The position numbers were made by a program, and so were the translations under genes. Below, in pieces: positions 44,640 to 56,239 of a DNA stretch of 64,000 bases. The stretch comes from Panorpa germanica. Lineage: Eukaryota > Arthropoda > Insecta > Mecoptera > Panorpidae. Numbering within the stretch: the first letter of the stretch is position 1; every line of letters begins with the position of its first letter. Location: contig OY783203.1 of assembly GCA_963678705.1 (NCBI GenBank), positions 41,912,347 to 41,976,346 on the forward strand. Direction: 5' to 3'. The notes under the pieces are model-generated. The model had not been told where the DNA came from. It saw only the letters and a program-made list of their open reading frames with translations, and made no database searches.

Positions 44640-46840
44640 TATTTCGAAATCTATAGTTAATCTATGGTTAACTTAATTCTATTTTGACAGAAATAATTTA
44701 ATCTCGACATTCTAGGTTAATTAGGGTTTTGTTTAGTCTAAAGGAACATCAAATGAACTTACAAATAAAGGTGATATGCAGATTCGTTGATTTGAAATAA
44801 AATCAAGTTGTAGTTCATTTAGTTTGTTGTGCCTATGGGCCCAACTATTCTAAAAGCGGCACTATTTACGTATACCGTAATGTTTATTCCAGAAAAATTA
44901 GTTATATAACAGACTATGACCTATTTTATTGGTATTGCAACCATAAAATGACCTAATGTTGCAATAATAAGATTGCAAACCTTTTATTATAAGTAGATAA
45001 AATACTTATAAAGACTAAAGAATGGATTATAAATTATTTTTCTAATTAGATCTTTTGGATTAAATATTACTATGTTTCGTTTAAGGATGCTCCCTAGGAG
45101 CAATCATGGTCAAACTACGGAAAGGTCTCGCTATGTAAATTAACCTGATTATAATTTGTGTACATTGAGAAAATAATTGATGCGCGTTACTCTTTTTCGG
45201 ACAGTCTCACATGCGCAGAAATAAAAAAAAAATCCTGCTGCATCGTTTTTTAGATTTGGCAACGTTGCATTCTTATACGGAGTAAGACACGACTTGTTTA
45301 CTGTTTTACGGTATTTTAAGCTTCCCGCGTACTGCGACGTTGCCAACTTATTTTATGAAAAAACAAATACCGCTTGCTGTCATTTTTTTATAGAACAATA
45401 TTTGTTATATTCTCAATTATTGGTTCTAAGTTTTTCAAAGCAATCGTAGGAATATTTCCACTGTTATATCACAAAACATTCGTTTCAACATAGGTTGTTG
45501 TAGGGTCGTATGTAAAAAATGCAAAGTATAACAGTCAATATTTAAAAATTTAGTACCGCAAGGGGTATTAATAAACATATTCGTATATATTTAAATGTTC
45601 AAGAAAATTAATATCCAAGTTTTGCCATAACTTCAAATTCTTGTAATTTAGAGGTACTCGAACTTTTTTAATCCTATCCTAAATTCAATTGCCTTTAGTA
45701 CTTTAGTCAATGTTTAAAATTAACACAAATAATTTTTATTTTTTAAAAAAGTTTTATACTTTGCTGTTATTTTCCTTTTGAATGTCAGCGTTCGATATAA
45801 AGTAAATTTTTCATTGTTCATGGAAATATGAAAAACATGAAACGTGTATATTGAGCAATTTGAATAAAAAATATATTTGTTTACTTTGTTTGTTGACAAA
45901 TAATAAATTGATCCGTATTGTTATTGGCGCGTGACGTTATTTCTTTCTCACACTATTATAACATTCCAGATGTTCACGGTATACGAGCATGTTAATCAGT
46001 AAGCATGGGCGCTGGAAGGGGGTGAACTTGCACCCCCTCTGCCATATTAGAAAATACACAGAAAAAGATTAAGAAATAAAATTTGTATTATTAAAGTCAC
46101 TGTTTGAATAAAAAGTTAAGACGTCTAGGTTGTTGTACAAATTTGTCAACACCTTCTCAATAAATTCAGTGTTCTCCTCTACCCTTTTACTATGAACACC
46201 TCCCTCATGCAGATATACTTCCATGAAAGTAAGGCAACCAGTGTCGCTTAAGGCTTTTGTGTTACGAGCATAGCGAGATCTCTATAAGGCTCTTCTCAAA
46301 CAAACAATCTCTTTTTTTCTCTCATGCAAATTCAGTTTTATCCAGTCACAATGAACATTAGTCATAGAAATTACAATGAATATGTCTTGCGATTCATATA
46401 CGCCTTGTAATAATAAAAAAAATATTATTTTGATTCGTTAGATGAATTATTTCCCATCTCATTATTTGACAGCGGTTACTTTCTTTCCTAACTTAAAAAA
46501 TATATAAATACTCGTATATGCCCAAATCCGGGTTCGTTCAACATTGGCCATTGGACTATACTAACTTAGCTAATTTGGCTTGTATATATACATGGGATAA
46601 GAATATAAAAAGTTAAATAAATTAAATAAAAGGAAAAAAGCATTTTTTGTAAGATGCAACCATGTACTCGCAAAGTAAAATGAAAGGACAACTTCGGTTA
46701 TAAGAGCAACTTTAGTTTCATATCTACTGCTACAGCTGATGACGCAACTCATTTAGCATTCGATCAGTGGACTGACAACTACAGGCTCTCAGCCATCTAA
46801 TAGTGTTTTATAGTTTAGCTATTTGTTAGATATTACTTAC
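44640..46840. other. Intergenic upstream of Sgt1
   Basis: AT-rich with no exon found. A short GC-richer phrase 'gggcgctggaagggggtg' at 46,007 may be the end of a decayed DNA transposon. The Sgt1 promoter should lie in the last few hundred bases. Confidence 0.35.
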
Positions 46841-46844
46841 GAAA

Positions 46845-49800
46845 ATGATTGCAACAGGAATGAAGAAAGAATCTGACAACGAATCAGAATCTATAGAGAA
46901 AAAGTGGAAGGTAAACTTTGAATTTGAAATCATTTTAGTTTGAAAGAATTTTATAATTTTGATTATTTTTTTTTTATCTATTATTAAGTTAAGTTTCAAT
47001 CGAGTCTCTGTTGTACAAATAATTTTACCTCTGCTAAACACTGACAACATTTCTATTTTATTTTTCCCAAAATCTTTTGGTTTTTTGATTCTAAAGATAA
47101 TTTATAAACCTTTAATTTATTTAAAATTGTTTAGGCAAACTAAAGATATTTTACGATTCCATTAATCCGATGAAAAGTAATTTAATAGTTGTAATAGCAA
47201 TAAAATACTTATGTTATATATTATGCAAATTCCATCAATCTTAAACATACGTCTTTAGCGCGTACATCCTTTGTTCAGTTATGTTAACATGAACGAAAGT
47301 GCAAAGTCTTAAGCGAGAACAAATAATAAACAAAATAATAATGATAGGAATTTAGCACTCATTGAATATAAAAGGTTCAAAGGTTTTGTTAGTTTTTAAA
47401 ACATTGAATAAAGAATTTCATTCATAAAATGATAATTATTTAAAACAAAAACAGCGCATTCATTAAATTGTAACGAATTAACATTATTTAAATAGTTTTA
47501 ATTTGTTTTTTAAATTATTATAGTACAGTAATTTCAAATTTAAAAAAATCATTAAATTTCAAAAATTAAATCTCACATTAATTGGTAGCTTTGAGTACAC
47601 AGTGGGCGAGAGCATTGGTTCTTGACACTGACTGCTGTGTTTTTTTGTATTTGTATTTTCTGGGTTGGGTTGTTGTCAAGTTATATTGATTGTGTACTTA
47701 CACCGCCCACATATATGAGGCCACGACACCACAAAATCAACCAATATAGTAGATTGTCGGTAATAAGATCATCGGAAATAGGCTGATGATCTAAAATATT
47801 ATCTAAAAAGAATCTAAAATATTGTTATGTTGTAATATATTGTAATCAATAGATATTTCGAATTATTTATTATATGAATTAATTTTTCATTTATCAGAAA
47901 CGGATATACAGATGGCAAGAAATTTGTGCAAATTAAAGTAAACTTTGTTAGAAGAAATTTTAAAGTAACCTTTAAAGAAATGTTAACAGTTTATATTTAA
48001 AGAGAAATAACTTACACTTTACAGGATTCCAAACCAAAGCATGACTGGTACCAAACGGAGAACCACGTGACCGTCGCAGTCATGCATAAGAATCTCAGAG
48101 AAGAAGAAGTCTCCGTGTCGTACGGAACAGATGTTGTAAGTATTAAGCTTTAAGGGGTTATATACAGTTAATAGTCCAAAAAAATTTTTAAGAATTTTTC
48201 CTGAGAAGATTTTTAAATGTATTCATGTAAAAATTGGTACACATATTTTGGTAACTTTTAACTGTATTTTAACATTTTTGTATTTGTAAAAATAATAAAT
48301 TAAAAGCTGCTATAGCTGATCTCCAAGAACTCCTCTCAAAAAAAGCCCACGATATCCCTGGATTGAATCATCTAAAAACTAAAAACTTTGAAAAAACCAA
48401 ACGGATTTCGTTAAATTGTTTATAAAAAAAATATATTTATCGGTGAGAAAAAACCTTCGATTAATTATTTAAAAATATACTTAAGAAGCTTGTGTTAAAA
48501 TTTGAGAAGGAAACCGGAGTACTTTCCCTGGTGTGCAATAATTCATCTCTGGCTCAGGCACTGCGTACACTTTTAGTTTGTTAAAAAAAATCTTTTTTGG
48601 GGAATTTACCTTTTTTCTTGACCTCATGGAGATTGTCCAAAAACAACTAACCTATTTTAACGTAACTTTTTTTTACTAACGAAAAATTAAAAAAAAAAAA
48701 AAATTGAAAAATTCGCAGGATTGTGAGGGTAGAGAAACGCCAATGTCAAATCCGCTACTGTATTTTATGCTTCAGTGCATTCTGTTTGTGACAGTAGATA
48801 TTTCAATGCAGGTCCAGAGAATTTAATTTAATTATTATCCATATCCAGTATCCATTAATTGTATTATATTCCATTGTTCATTTATTGAAGAGATAAAGTA
48901 CTAACACAGCAACAGCAGTACTAGGAAAAGCTCCATGGCATTTTTAATCAGTTTAACATGGCTTTGACCTTGAATCTCTTTGTGACAATACATATGTCGA
49001 AGCAGTTTCCAGGAAATTCATTTAATTAATTTTTATACAAATGCATTAGTTGTATTGTACTACATAGTTTATTTATTGCAGGCTAGCATAGCAACAAAGC
49101 AACAGCAGTACTGGGAAAAGCTTCATTGCATTTTTAATCAGTTTAACATGGCTTTGACCTTGAAAATCCACAATCTCTTTGTGACAATACATATGTCGAA
49201 GCAGTTTCCAGGAAATTCATTTAATTAATTTTTATACAAATGCATTAGTTGTATTGTACTATATAATTTATTTATTGCAGGCTAACATAGCAACATAGCA
49301 ACAGCAGTACTGGGAAAAGCTCCATTGCATTTTTAATCATTTTAACTGAAAATCATGACTTTGACCTTGAATAAATTCTCGATCTCTTTGTGACAATGCA
49401 TATGTCCACGCAGTACCCAGGATTTTCATTAAAATAATGTTTATACAAATTCATTAGTTCAATTACATTTAATTTTTAACATACCAACAAGAGAAATACT
49501 GGGTAAAGCTAGATTATATTTTTAATTCTAGGATATATAATAATCATATTAATATAATAATTTAAATATTACTAATATATGGTTATTAAAATATTGTTCC
49601 GGAAAGAACACAAACTAATTACAAAATTCATTTTCTATTTTTCATATAGAAATTGTCTTGCAGTGCAAGTCTAACACAGATTAGCTTCCTACAAAATAAT
49701 TGTTAAATTGTTACATTTTCTAGCTAGGTAGTTATTATCCATTCTAAAAAGTTCTGTCTTTTATCTTAGAGGCGCAACAGTCAGTGTGAAGTTTTTGTTT

Positions 49801-51989
49801 ACGCCGACAGAAATAGTTTTTACATTATCGATCAAAATTTGAACTTGATCCTATGATTTGAGGTAAAGGCGTTGAGATAAACATCTTGTAACATTCAGTA
49901 ACACTTTGAGTTAACATATATACTTTGTACTTTGAAAGGAAATATCCAATGTAGTTTACATTAGGGTAATATTTGCCATTTATTTAAATGGCAGCTAAAT
50001 TTATGTAGCGAAATGGAAAAACAAGATTGTGGTATAGATGTAATGTTTATCAGTTACAGTTTATAAACATAATCTTATTATTTTTTAAGTTGGAGGTTAC
50101 AATTGGTGAACATCGACTTCAATTCAAGTTACATCAAACCGTTGTCCCTGATAATTCCACTTACAAGTTCTGTCGTAATAAGGTGGAAGTACGACTAGCC
50201 AAACTTGTAGGACAAAGATGGCCAGCCCTAGAAAAAATGGGGGAAGAAGAAGGTATTTACTAATGGTTGATTTATAGATAAAACATAGGTCAAAAAATCT
50301 TCATTTACTTTAATAGTTATAAATAAACCAGGTCCCAGAATTGCATTTTATTTTCTACCCGATTTTATAATATTTGTATTTTGCATATGCAATAATGCAT
50401 TTTGTTTTAAGTTGATGGGCTTCTTAGTGCCACAGCCCTTTTTTCGCTTTGTAAATTACAATAACATTAATGTACCTACGTATTATTCGTAACATTAATG
50501 TCCTCGCTTTATTCTTTCTGCTAATCTCGTTCCCTAATTCTTGTCCCTTTTTCTCATTTTTTATTTCGACCTCGTTTTTATTTTGCTGTAACTGTCTGAA
50601 TTCTGTTTCATTTCCATTGCATTAAACAGCGTCTCAACCACCGAAATTTAACTTTGATAAAATCAAACCTAGAAAATATAGCGCATATCCGGAGATTGAA
50701 TCCAAAAACACATCAAACTGGGGTCTACAATTACCTTTTATCAATCGGTTATCAATTACTTTTTTACCTTTTAAGAAAAAAGCTACAGCTATAGAAATCA
50801 TTTACGGTATTATAAGTGTGTTAGTTGAAAAGACCTCTACTTCAGTAAAAGGAAATTGAAATATTTGGTGTGATGTAGTAAATTCCGTTCAGGTTTTTGC
50901 TCTTTTTTAATATAATCATATGTTTTTGTTGATATTTTGAACAAAGCACCTAAACCCGTGAACAATAAGAAGAAAAACTGGGATCGCTTCGTGAAAGAAA
51001 ACGTGGAAGCGGACGATGGTCCTTACGCACCGTTTCAACAAATTTATCAGCAGTGCGATGACGACATGCGGAGAGCAATGATGAAGTCCATGGTGAGTAA
51101 AATAGTTCAGGTCATATTATGCCATTAAAGGGTGTTCCAGTAAGACTGCCGGATTTAGTATCGTCCCATATAAAACACAAACTGTACTAAATAGAGCGCT
51201 CTTATTGGAACAGTCTATCTCATGATATACTTTTGCAAAACGTGCAGCATCTAGAACATTTGTCAGTTCCACAAGCAAGTTAATATTTCTTGACCCTCTC
51301 TCTTAATGTTCCTTACACCTCCGTCCTTCTTGCCTGTACCTCCCTCTCACACCTATTGCCTTTCTTGTCTCCTCTCGACAAACCCTCTATTATCTATGCA
51401 CTATCCTTCCTCCTTCTGACTTTATTTACACATCTCCTGTTTTTACCTTTATCACTCTGTTACAGACATAAACCCTGTGGTATTGCACCTTTAAGCAGAT
51501 TATTTCTGCCATCCATTTGTTCTCTTCCTTGCACCCTTCCTACTGCAGACTACGCTGTCGACACAATCATCCCTTATATGCTCCAGTCCTTATATGCACT
51601 TCCTTTCTTCTCCGTCCACCCAATATCTATTTCTATTTTCTTTAGGTCATTTCTCTCATTTCTTCAATTTAGGGATTACTTAATTTTAATTTCGATGTCC
51701 TCCTGCACCCTTTAATTAAAGATAATTTACGTATATCTAAAATTTATTAGCAAATTAAAGTTACCTAATATATAACGTATCCTATTATTGCGGTTGCAAC
51801 CATACAGTGACCATTTTTGGATTAATAAAATCGAAAATTTTTGTTTTTTTTATTACTATCTAGACATGGAAAATAAATTTAGATTTTAAACAATAACTAT
51901 TTTTTATTTTACAGCAAGAATCTGGTGGCACTGTCTTAAGTACTGACTGGGCTGATGTCAGCAGCAGGGTGGTAAAAAGACACAATTAG
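46845..51989 (+). CDS. Sgt1: Sgt1 homolog (SUGT1), CS + SGS co-chaperone
   Basis: HSP90/SKP1-linked co-chaperone acting in kinetochore and ubiquitin-ligase assembly. Coding exons 46845-46910, 48025-48135, 50090-50252, 50947-51092 and 51915-51989 keep phase and give 186 aa. The CS domain starts at about residue 26 ('KHDWYQTENHVTVAVMHKNL', 'LQFKLHQTVVPDNSTYKF', 'KVEVRLAKLVGQRWPALE') and the SGS domain follows ('KNWDRFVKENVEADDG', 'FQQIYQQCDDDMRRAMMKSM', 'QESGGTVLSTDWADVSSR'). There is no TPR domain, so the protein is about half the length of the vertebrate one, and the C-terminus ends early in 'VVKRHN' instead of the vertebrate NPPDDMEWKKY-type end. A possible extra in-frame exon at 50,640-50,816 is treated in the findings. 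A poly(A) signal lies near 52,032. Confidence 0.93.
47597..47800 (+). repeat. SINE, nearly full length
   Basis: tRNA-like head with 'acagtgggcgagagcattgg' (A box) and 'ttcttgacactgactgctgt', a middle 'tattttctgggttgggttgt', 'acatatatgaggccacgaca', and the tail 'ggtaataagatcatcggaaa' with 'taggctgatg'. The B box is poorly kept here. It lies in the first intron of Sgt1. Confidence 0.7.
48780..49510 (+). repeat. ~195-bp tandem repeat in Sgt1 intron
   Basis: The landmark 'aacagcagtact' falls at 48,911, 49,101 and 49,300 (spacing 190 and 199), each followed by 'gggaaaagct', 'ttttaatcagtttaac', 'gctttgaccttga' and 'ctctttgtgacaatac'. Degenerate partial units flank the three good ones. The middle two are most alike. 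No coding content. Confidence 0.85.
49600..49690 (+). repeat. Dispersed repeat shared with 52,350
   Basis: 'acaaactaattacaaaattc' then 'atagaaattgtcttgcagtg' resembles 'acaaactaattccaaggttc' then 'atagaaattacatgcaaatc' at 52,356-52,410. Class unknown. Confidence 0.4.
50500..50640 (-). repeat. Purine-rich dispersed repeat, inverted fragment
   Basis: Pyrimidine-rich on the + strand, ending in the polypyrimidine tract before the candidate cassette exon. Weakly similar to the GA-rich family. Confidence 0.25.
51290..51720 (-). repeat. Purine-rich dispersed repeat, long inverted copy
   Basis: Read on the minus strand it carries 'agagggtttgtcgagaggag' and 'acaagaaaggc' in the same context as 34,850 ('gggtttttcgagaggagtca'). 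A 141-codon frame on the + strand is rich in Leu/Ser/Pro because of the pyrimidine bias and is not a gene. It lies in the last Sgt1 intron. Confidence 0.55.
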
Positions 51990-52344
51990 AACGAAGTAAA
52001 TTCTGCAAACAAAATCTATAAATTTACAAAAAAATAAAATGAATTCTAATGATTTCTATTTCAAATTAATTAATTTGTTATGTTAATATTATAATTAGTA
52101 ATTGTTCTTATTTTAAAAAATAAAACTTATATTTATATTTATAAAACAATTCGATTATTGTTGATCGTCATTTATATGCCTTTACATAAGAAATTTTATT
52201 TCTTTATTAAATATTTTGAATGTTTATACAGAGATACGACCACATTAACAAATTGGAAAGATATAGCTATTTAAAATTTTAAATATTTTCGGAAGATTTA
52301 TTTAAAATCATGTCATTAAACTGCTTTCTTTTAAATTAACTATG

Positions 52345-52430
52345 CTAAATTGTTACAAACTAATTCCAAGGTTCATTTTCTCATTCTCATATAGAAATTA
52401 CATGCAAATCAGTTTTATACTTGAGTTTTA
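52345..52430 (+). repeat. Dispersed repeat shared with 49,600
   Basis: Second copy of the short repeat in the Sgt1 intron, here just downstream of the gene. Confidence 0.4.
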
Positions 52431-52499
52431 CGTATCGGGGGGTATTTCTGATGCTCAGTCCACCACTGACTACCGCTTATTCCAATTGGCAGTTAAACT

Positions 52500-52740
52500 A
52501 TATATATAGCCTCATTCTCTCTTTTCTTTCTCCTTAATTCCGCCATCTTTCATTCTCCGTGATTCCTTTTTTCACTTTCTTTCCTTGTTTACTTCTTTCG
52601 TTTCTTGACTCCTCTTAACAACCCTTTAATATCTTTTCCCTATCCTTCCTATCATCCTATTTTTGTCTTTCATCATTCTCCCGTTTCGACATTTGTCAAA
52701 AATTCAAATCTATCATTGCTTCACTTTCCATTCTTTTTTT
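52500..52740 (-). repeat. Purine-rich dispersed repeat, inverted copy
   Basis: On the minus strand 'gcaatgatagatttgaattt' and 'gacaaatgtcgaaacggg' match 34,780-34,815 closely, and 'aagaggagtcaagaaacg' matches 34,862 onward. This pair defines the family best. Confidence 0.6.
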
Positions 52741-52749
52741 CTTAATTTA

Positions 52750-52843
<94 letters not shown>
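52750..52843. repeat. (CA)n(TA)n compound microsatellite
   Basis: Ten CA repeats run directly into about 37 TA repeats. The open frame 'THTHIYIYI' across it is compositional. Confidence 0.95.
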
Positions 52844-52846
<3 letters not shown>

Positions 52847-52849
52847 AAA

Positions 52850-53540
52850 AGTTAAGCCCGCGGGCCATACGTTACTTATCCCTAATGTAGTGAATACATT
52901 TTATCAAAATATTTGAATATTAAAATGTTTTTAGAGTTTTGCTCCTTTTTAATTAAATTAGGTGATTATATAATGAAATGACAAAACCGTTTAAGTACTC
53001 AGATAAACAGGCTGTTTTGACAGAGTTACTAAAACTTTTTGTGAAAATATAATTATACTTAAGTGTCCCATTCCAGCGAAATACTTGTCATAAAGTACGA
53101 ACCAAAACAAAATTGTCATACTCGTATTATATGCTCAGGAGATTTACTGGGTAAAACTACGTCTACAATAAAGGATTATCAGAAATACCAGTATCGTGGA
53201 TAAATACCTAGCTTGTTGAATACCATTGAAATGTTGTTATTGTATCTATGTTTAATTGTTGGACATATTTGTTGTTTTGTGAACAATTGTTTTTGTGCAC
53301 ACAGCTCTACAAATATTTTACACAACACTGTGGTAAAATATTTCTCAGTACGTATGTAGATCAAAGATTCGGCTAACTGTTATACGTGTATTGTATGTTT
53401 CCCAATCTTGCTCGGGTACGTGCAGCTCCATTGATAAAGTGTACTATTGCGACTAAACCTTACTGAAAAAGACAGATGTCGGAAGTAGTCGTAAGTTCCA
53501 GCGGAGAGAGGTCTAAAGAGCTAATTATTCATAACAACAT
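52850..53540. other. Intergenic, nothing supported
   Basis: AT-rich sequence with no exon, RNA gene or bounded repeat that I can identify. Confidence 0.35.
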
Positions 53541-53544
53541 TTAT

Positions 53545-53727
53545 TCTTGTTTGGACAGGTAATTCGGTCAAAATTTGGTTGTTATCAAATTAAATTGATT
53601 ATGTATATAACCCTAAGCTTATTAGGTAGCGGTGTATGTACATATAAAAGGTCATGACATCATAAATATTGGTTCGTTGGTGATAGGGCATTAGCATCGG
53701 AAATACGCTGATGTTAAATAAATTCAA
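53545..53727 (+). repeat. SINE body and tail
   Basis: 'aatttggttgttatcaaatt', 'cttattaggtagcggtgtat', 'aaaaggtcatgacatcata' and the tail 'agcatcggaaatacgctgat' plus 'gttaaataaatt'. The tRNA-like head is missing. Best-kept tail in the window. Confidence 0.7.
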
Positions 53728-53729
53728 CA

Positions 53730-54160
53730 AAATATTGATAGTCTTGTTAATGCGTGGGTTCATGAAAATATGAAGGCACTTAATATTGGCTTCGTTTTAA
53801 TAGTTTTTGTATAATGCATTGACATTTTTAATTAAAATGCATGTATGCATTTTATAATTTCATCAGCGATATATTTACCCTTTATAAAGTGGCTTTTATG
53901 TACATCCGGTAGTGTATGATTCAATTTAATTTTCAATTTTATTGTATCTTAAACTAATTTATATGCATATATTTTTTCATACGTACCAGGCATTCATCGT
54001 TACATTTCGTCAGCTATTTCGAAAGGTCACTCTTTTTATTTAGCAAAACTACCAATCATACTTATTCACATAATCTTATTGTTATTTAATATTTAATTGA
54101 ATGCATAAACTTTTGATACTAATTAGGACTTAAATCAATACATTTTATAATCAATTTTTT
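53730..54160. other. Intergenic, AT-rich
   Basis: No feature found. It leads into a pyrimidine-rich segment. Confidence 0.35.
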
Positions 54161-54169
54161 TCTACTTTT

Positions 54170-54540
54170 TAGCTTTTTTCACCTATCTATTTCAAATTCT
54201 TCCATCGTTGCTTCTCTAATAACTTCCTCATCTATCTTACAGCATCAATTTCTTCCAGCTTCTACTTCTACTTCAACAATTACTGCATCACGATGTCTTC
54301 CACTGTATTTCCTGATTATTTCTTTCAGCATTTTTCTGTAGCACTTTTCTGTATTATTGTGTATCACATTTTCACATGTCTACCAATTGTATACTGCTAA
54401 TAAGGACCTTCTAGTGCACAACTTCTATTTTTTCAACTATATTCATCTCTTTTTATAATGCTGTTTTATTCTTCTTTTTTCCGTTACTTTTGTAACTCTT
54501 TCTGTTTTCCTTTTGTGATCAAGTTTTTTTTTCATATTTA
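54170..54540 (-). repeat. Pyrimidine-rich segment, possible repeat copy
   Basis: CT-rich on the + strand ('cttccagcttctacttctac'), similar in style to the inverted purine-rich family but without a decisive shared landmark. Confidence 0.25.
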
Positions 54541-54554
54541 ATTTTGCCGCCAGA

Positions 54555-54685
54555 TTTTCAAAGTGGTTAATCAGGTTTTACCCACGCATATGAGGCGTCA
54601 CCTTCATATATGTTTCCAACTTTATAGGAGGGTGTCCGTAATAGGAGTCAGAATCGGAAATGGACCGCTGTTGAATAAAGTAAAT
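54555..54685 (+). repeat. SINE tail half
   Basis: 'aggttttacccacgcatatg', 'gtccgtaataggagtcagaa', 'tcggaaatggaccgctgttg' and 'aataaagtaaataaa'. Diverged copy. Confidence 0.55.
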
Positions 54686-54689
54686 AAAA

Positions 54690-55680
54690 AAAAGTAATAA
54701 TTCCACTGCTGTCATCTCTAAATATATTTACTAAAATCATTTATATTTTCTTCAGGGATTTTATACTGTAAAATCCTAACACTCATCGTTTGGGTTTCCA
54801 TAAATCGATCATGTTTACAATTAAATGTAACAAACTCTTTATTCATTTTCATTTCTTATTCATTCTACTCCACCTAACGGATAATCTAGGTCATGACGTA
54901 GAAATTTGTGACGTCAAGATATCTACTATATAAACTGTTGCATTGTGGAACTTTAATCTATTAATACATCTCATTAAATTTTGAACAGGTATCGTATTTA
55001 CACAACTCACTTCTATGGGACAACAGATCTTAAAATAAATTGAAATAGTCCCATATACTGGTGTGTAAAACCCATGCGTGCTTTATGTTGAGATAAGAAC
55101 CAAATCTTCCATCAAATCTTACGATTTTCTTGTATATTTAACACATTATAAATTGTCTGAGGGTTGAATTTGAAATTAAAAACGTAATAGTAGTTGTACT
55201 CGTAGGCCTAGAACCGATTGAGGAATAATTCTGCGCGGTTTTAATTCCGTGTACTAAAGTTTATATGCAGTTATCAGTTTATATGTACTATTTGGTCGAG
55301 AGGGACTGTGTTAAGATAATATTAATTAGATTTTAAATTAATTTTATAAATATATTTCAATAATAATACCACAAAATGGATCAGAACACTAAAATTTTGA
55401 TTTGTTTGTTACTAATACGCCGTGAAAGACGTTTAGAAATATGTATTAAATACTAGATTCACCTAGTTACGGCTTTAAGCCCTATAATATTTTAAAATAA
55501 AATATCAAGACACACTGACATGCGCCGACATAAAGCATACTGCTTTTGCGGAATTAATATTCCATAGTACGTGTGTCCGCATTCAACTATATGTTCTACT
55601 AAACAAAGATAAGGAAAAAAAGCTCTCTGTGCCGAGGTTACTTCTGTAGCATTCTACAGGTTTTCTACAGTAAAACCGTT
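54690..55680. other. Intergenic, nothing supported
   Basis: Mixed AT-rich sequence. Short open frames only. No repeat boundaries recognised. Confidence 0.35.
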
Positions 55681-55683
55681 AGT

Positions 55684-55800
55684 GACGACACAGTGGGCGA
55701 GAGCATTGATGCTTGACTCTGACTATTGTGTCTTTGGTTTGATCCTCGGGTTGTAGTTATATTTTCTAGGTTTGGTTTCAATCAAATTTAATTGGAAATG
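55684..55800 (+). repeat. SINE head (tRNA-like)
   Basis: 'acacagtgggcgagagcatt' (A box), 'tgcttgactctgactattgt', 'ggtttgatcctcgg' (B box) and 'ttatattttctaggtttggt'. The body stops soon after. Confidence 0.65.
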
Positions 55801-55959
55801 TGCAACTATAATCAAGAATATGAAAAAAGGAACATGATCACTAAAGAAATATTCGAAAAGGAAAATAGAAAGAGATAAAAAGAAGAATAAAAGAACAGCT
55901 TTTTAAGAAGAAATGGATATATTAGAATGAATGAATGTTTTTAAACCCGGTTTTTGTAG

Positions 55960-56230
55960 TAAATTATGTGAAAACCGATTCTGATGAAGAGCAAATCGAA
56001 GAAACTACTCATCAAAGTAATTGTTTTTTAAAAGAAGCCGTGGAAAAATTAATTCATAAGATCCTGAAGAAAAACTTTCAAATCTTAAGACACTGAAAGC
56101 TAATTTTTCATTAGTTGATGCAATGAATAAAAGAACAAAAAACTTAGATTTGTTATTTGATGCCCTGAAAACTATAAAACCAAGCTCAGTAGCTAGTGAA
56201 CGAGTATTTTCAACTTCAGTTTTTTAAAAT
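55960..56230 (+). mobile_element. hAT transposase C-terminal relic
   Basis: The + strand reads 'KTDSDEEQIEETTHQSN' and further on 'DLLFDALKTIKPSSVASERV' plus 'FSTS', the SVASERVFS motif of the hAT dimerisation domain. At least one frame change lies between the two parts. The N-terminal transposase domains are absent, so this is a dead DNA transposon fragment. Confidence 0.7.
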
Positions 56231-56239
56231 CCTATTTTC

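Noticed and set aside
51290-51715. 141-codon Leu/Ser/Pro-rich frame that looks membrane-like
   Set aside because: Pyrimidine-rich repeat inside an Sgt1 intron; related copies at 34,780 and 52,500 do not encode it.
52750-52843. CA/TA run as a regulatory or Z-DNA element
   Set aside because: An ordinary compound microsatellite with no supporting context.
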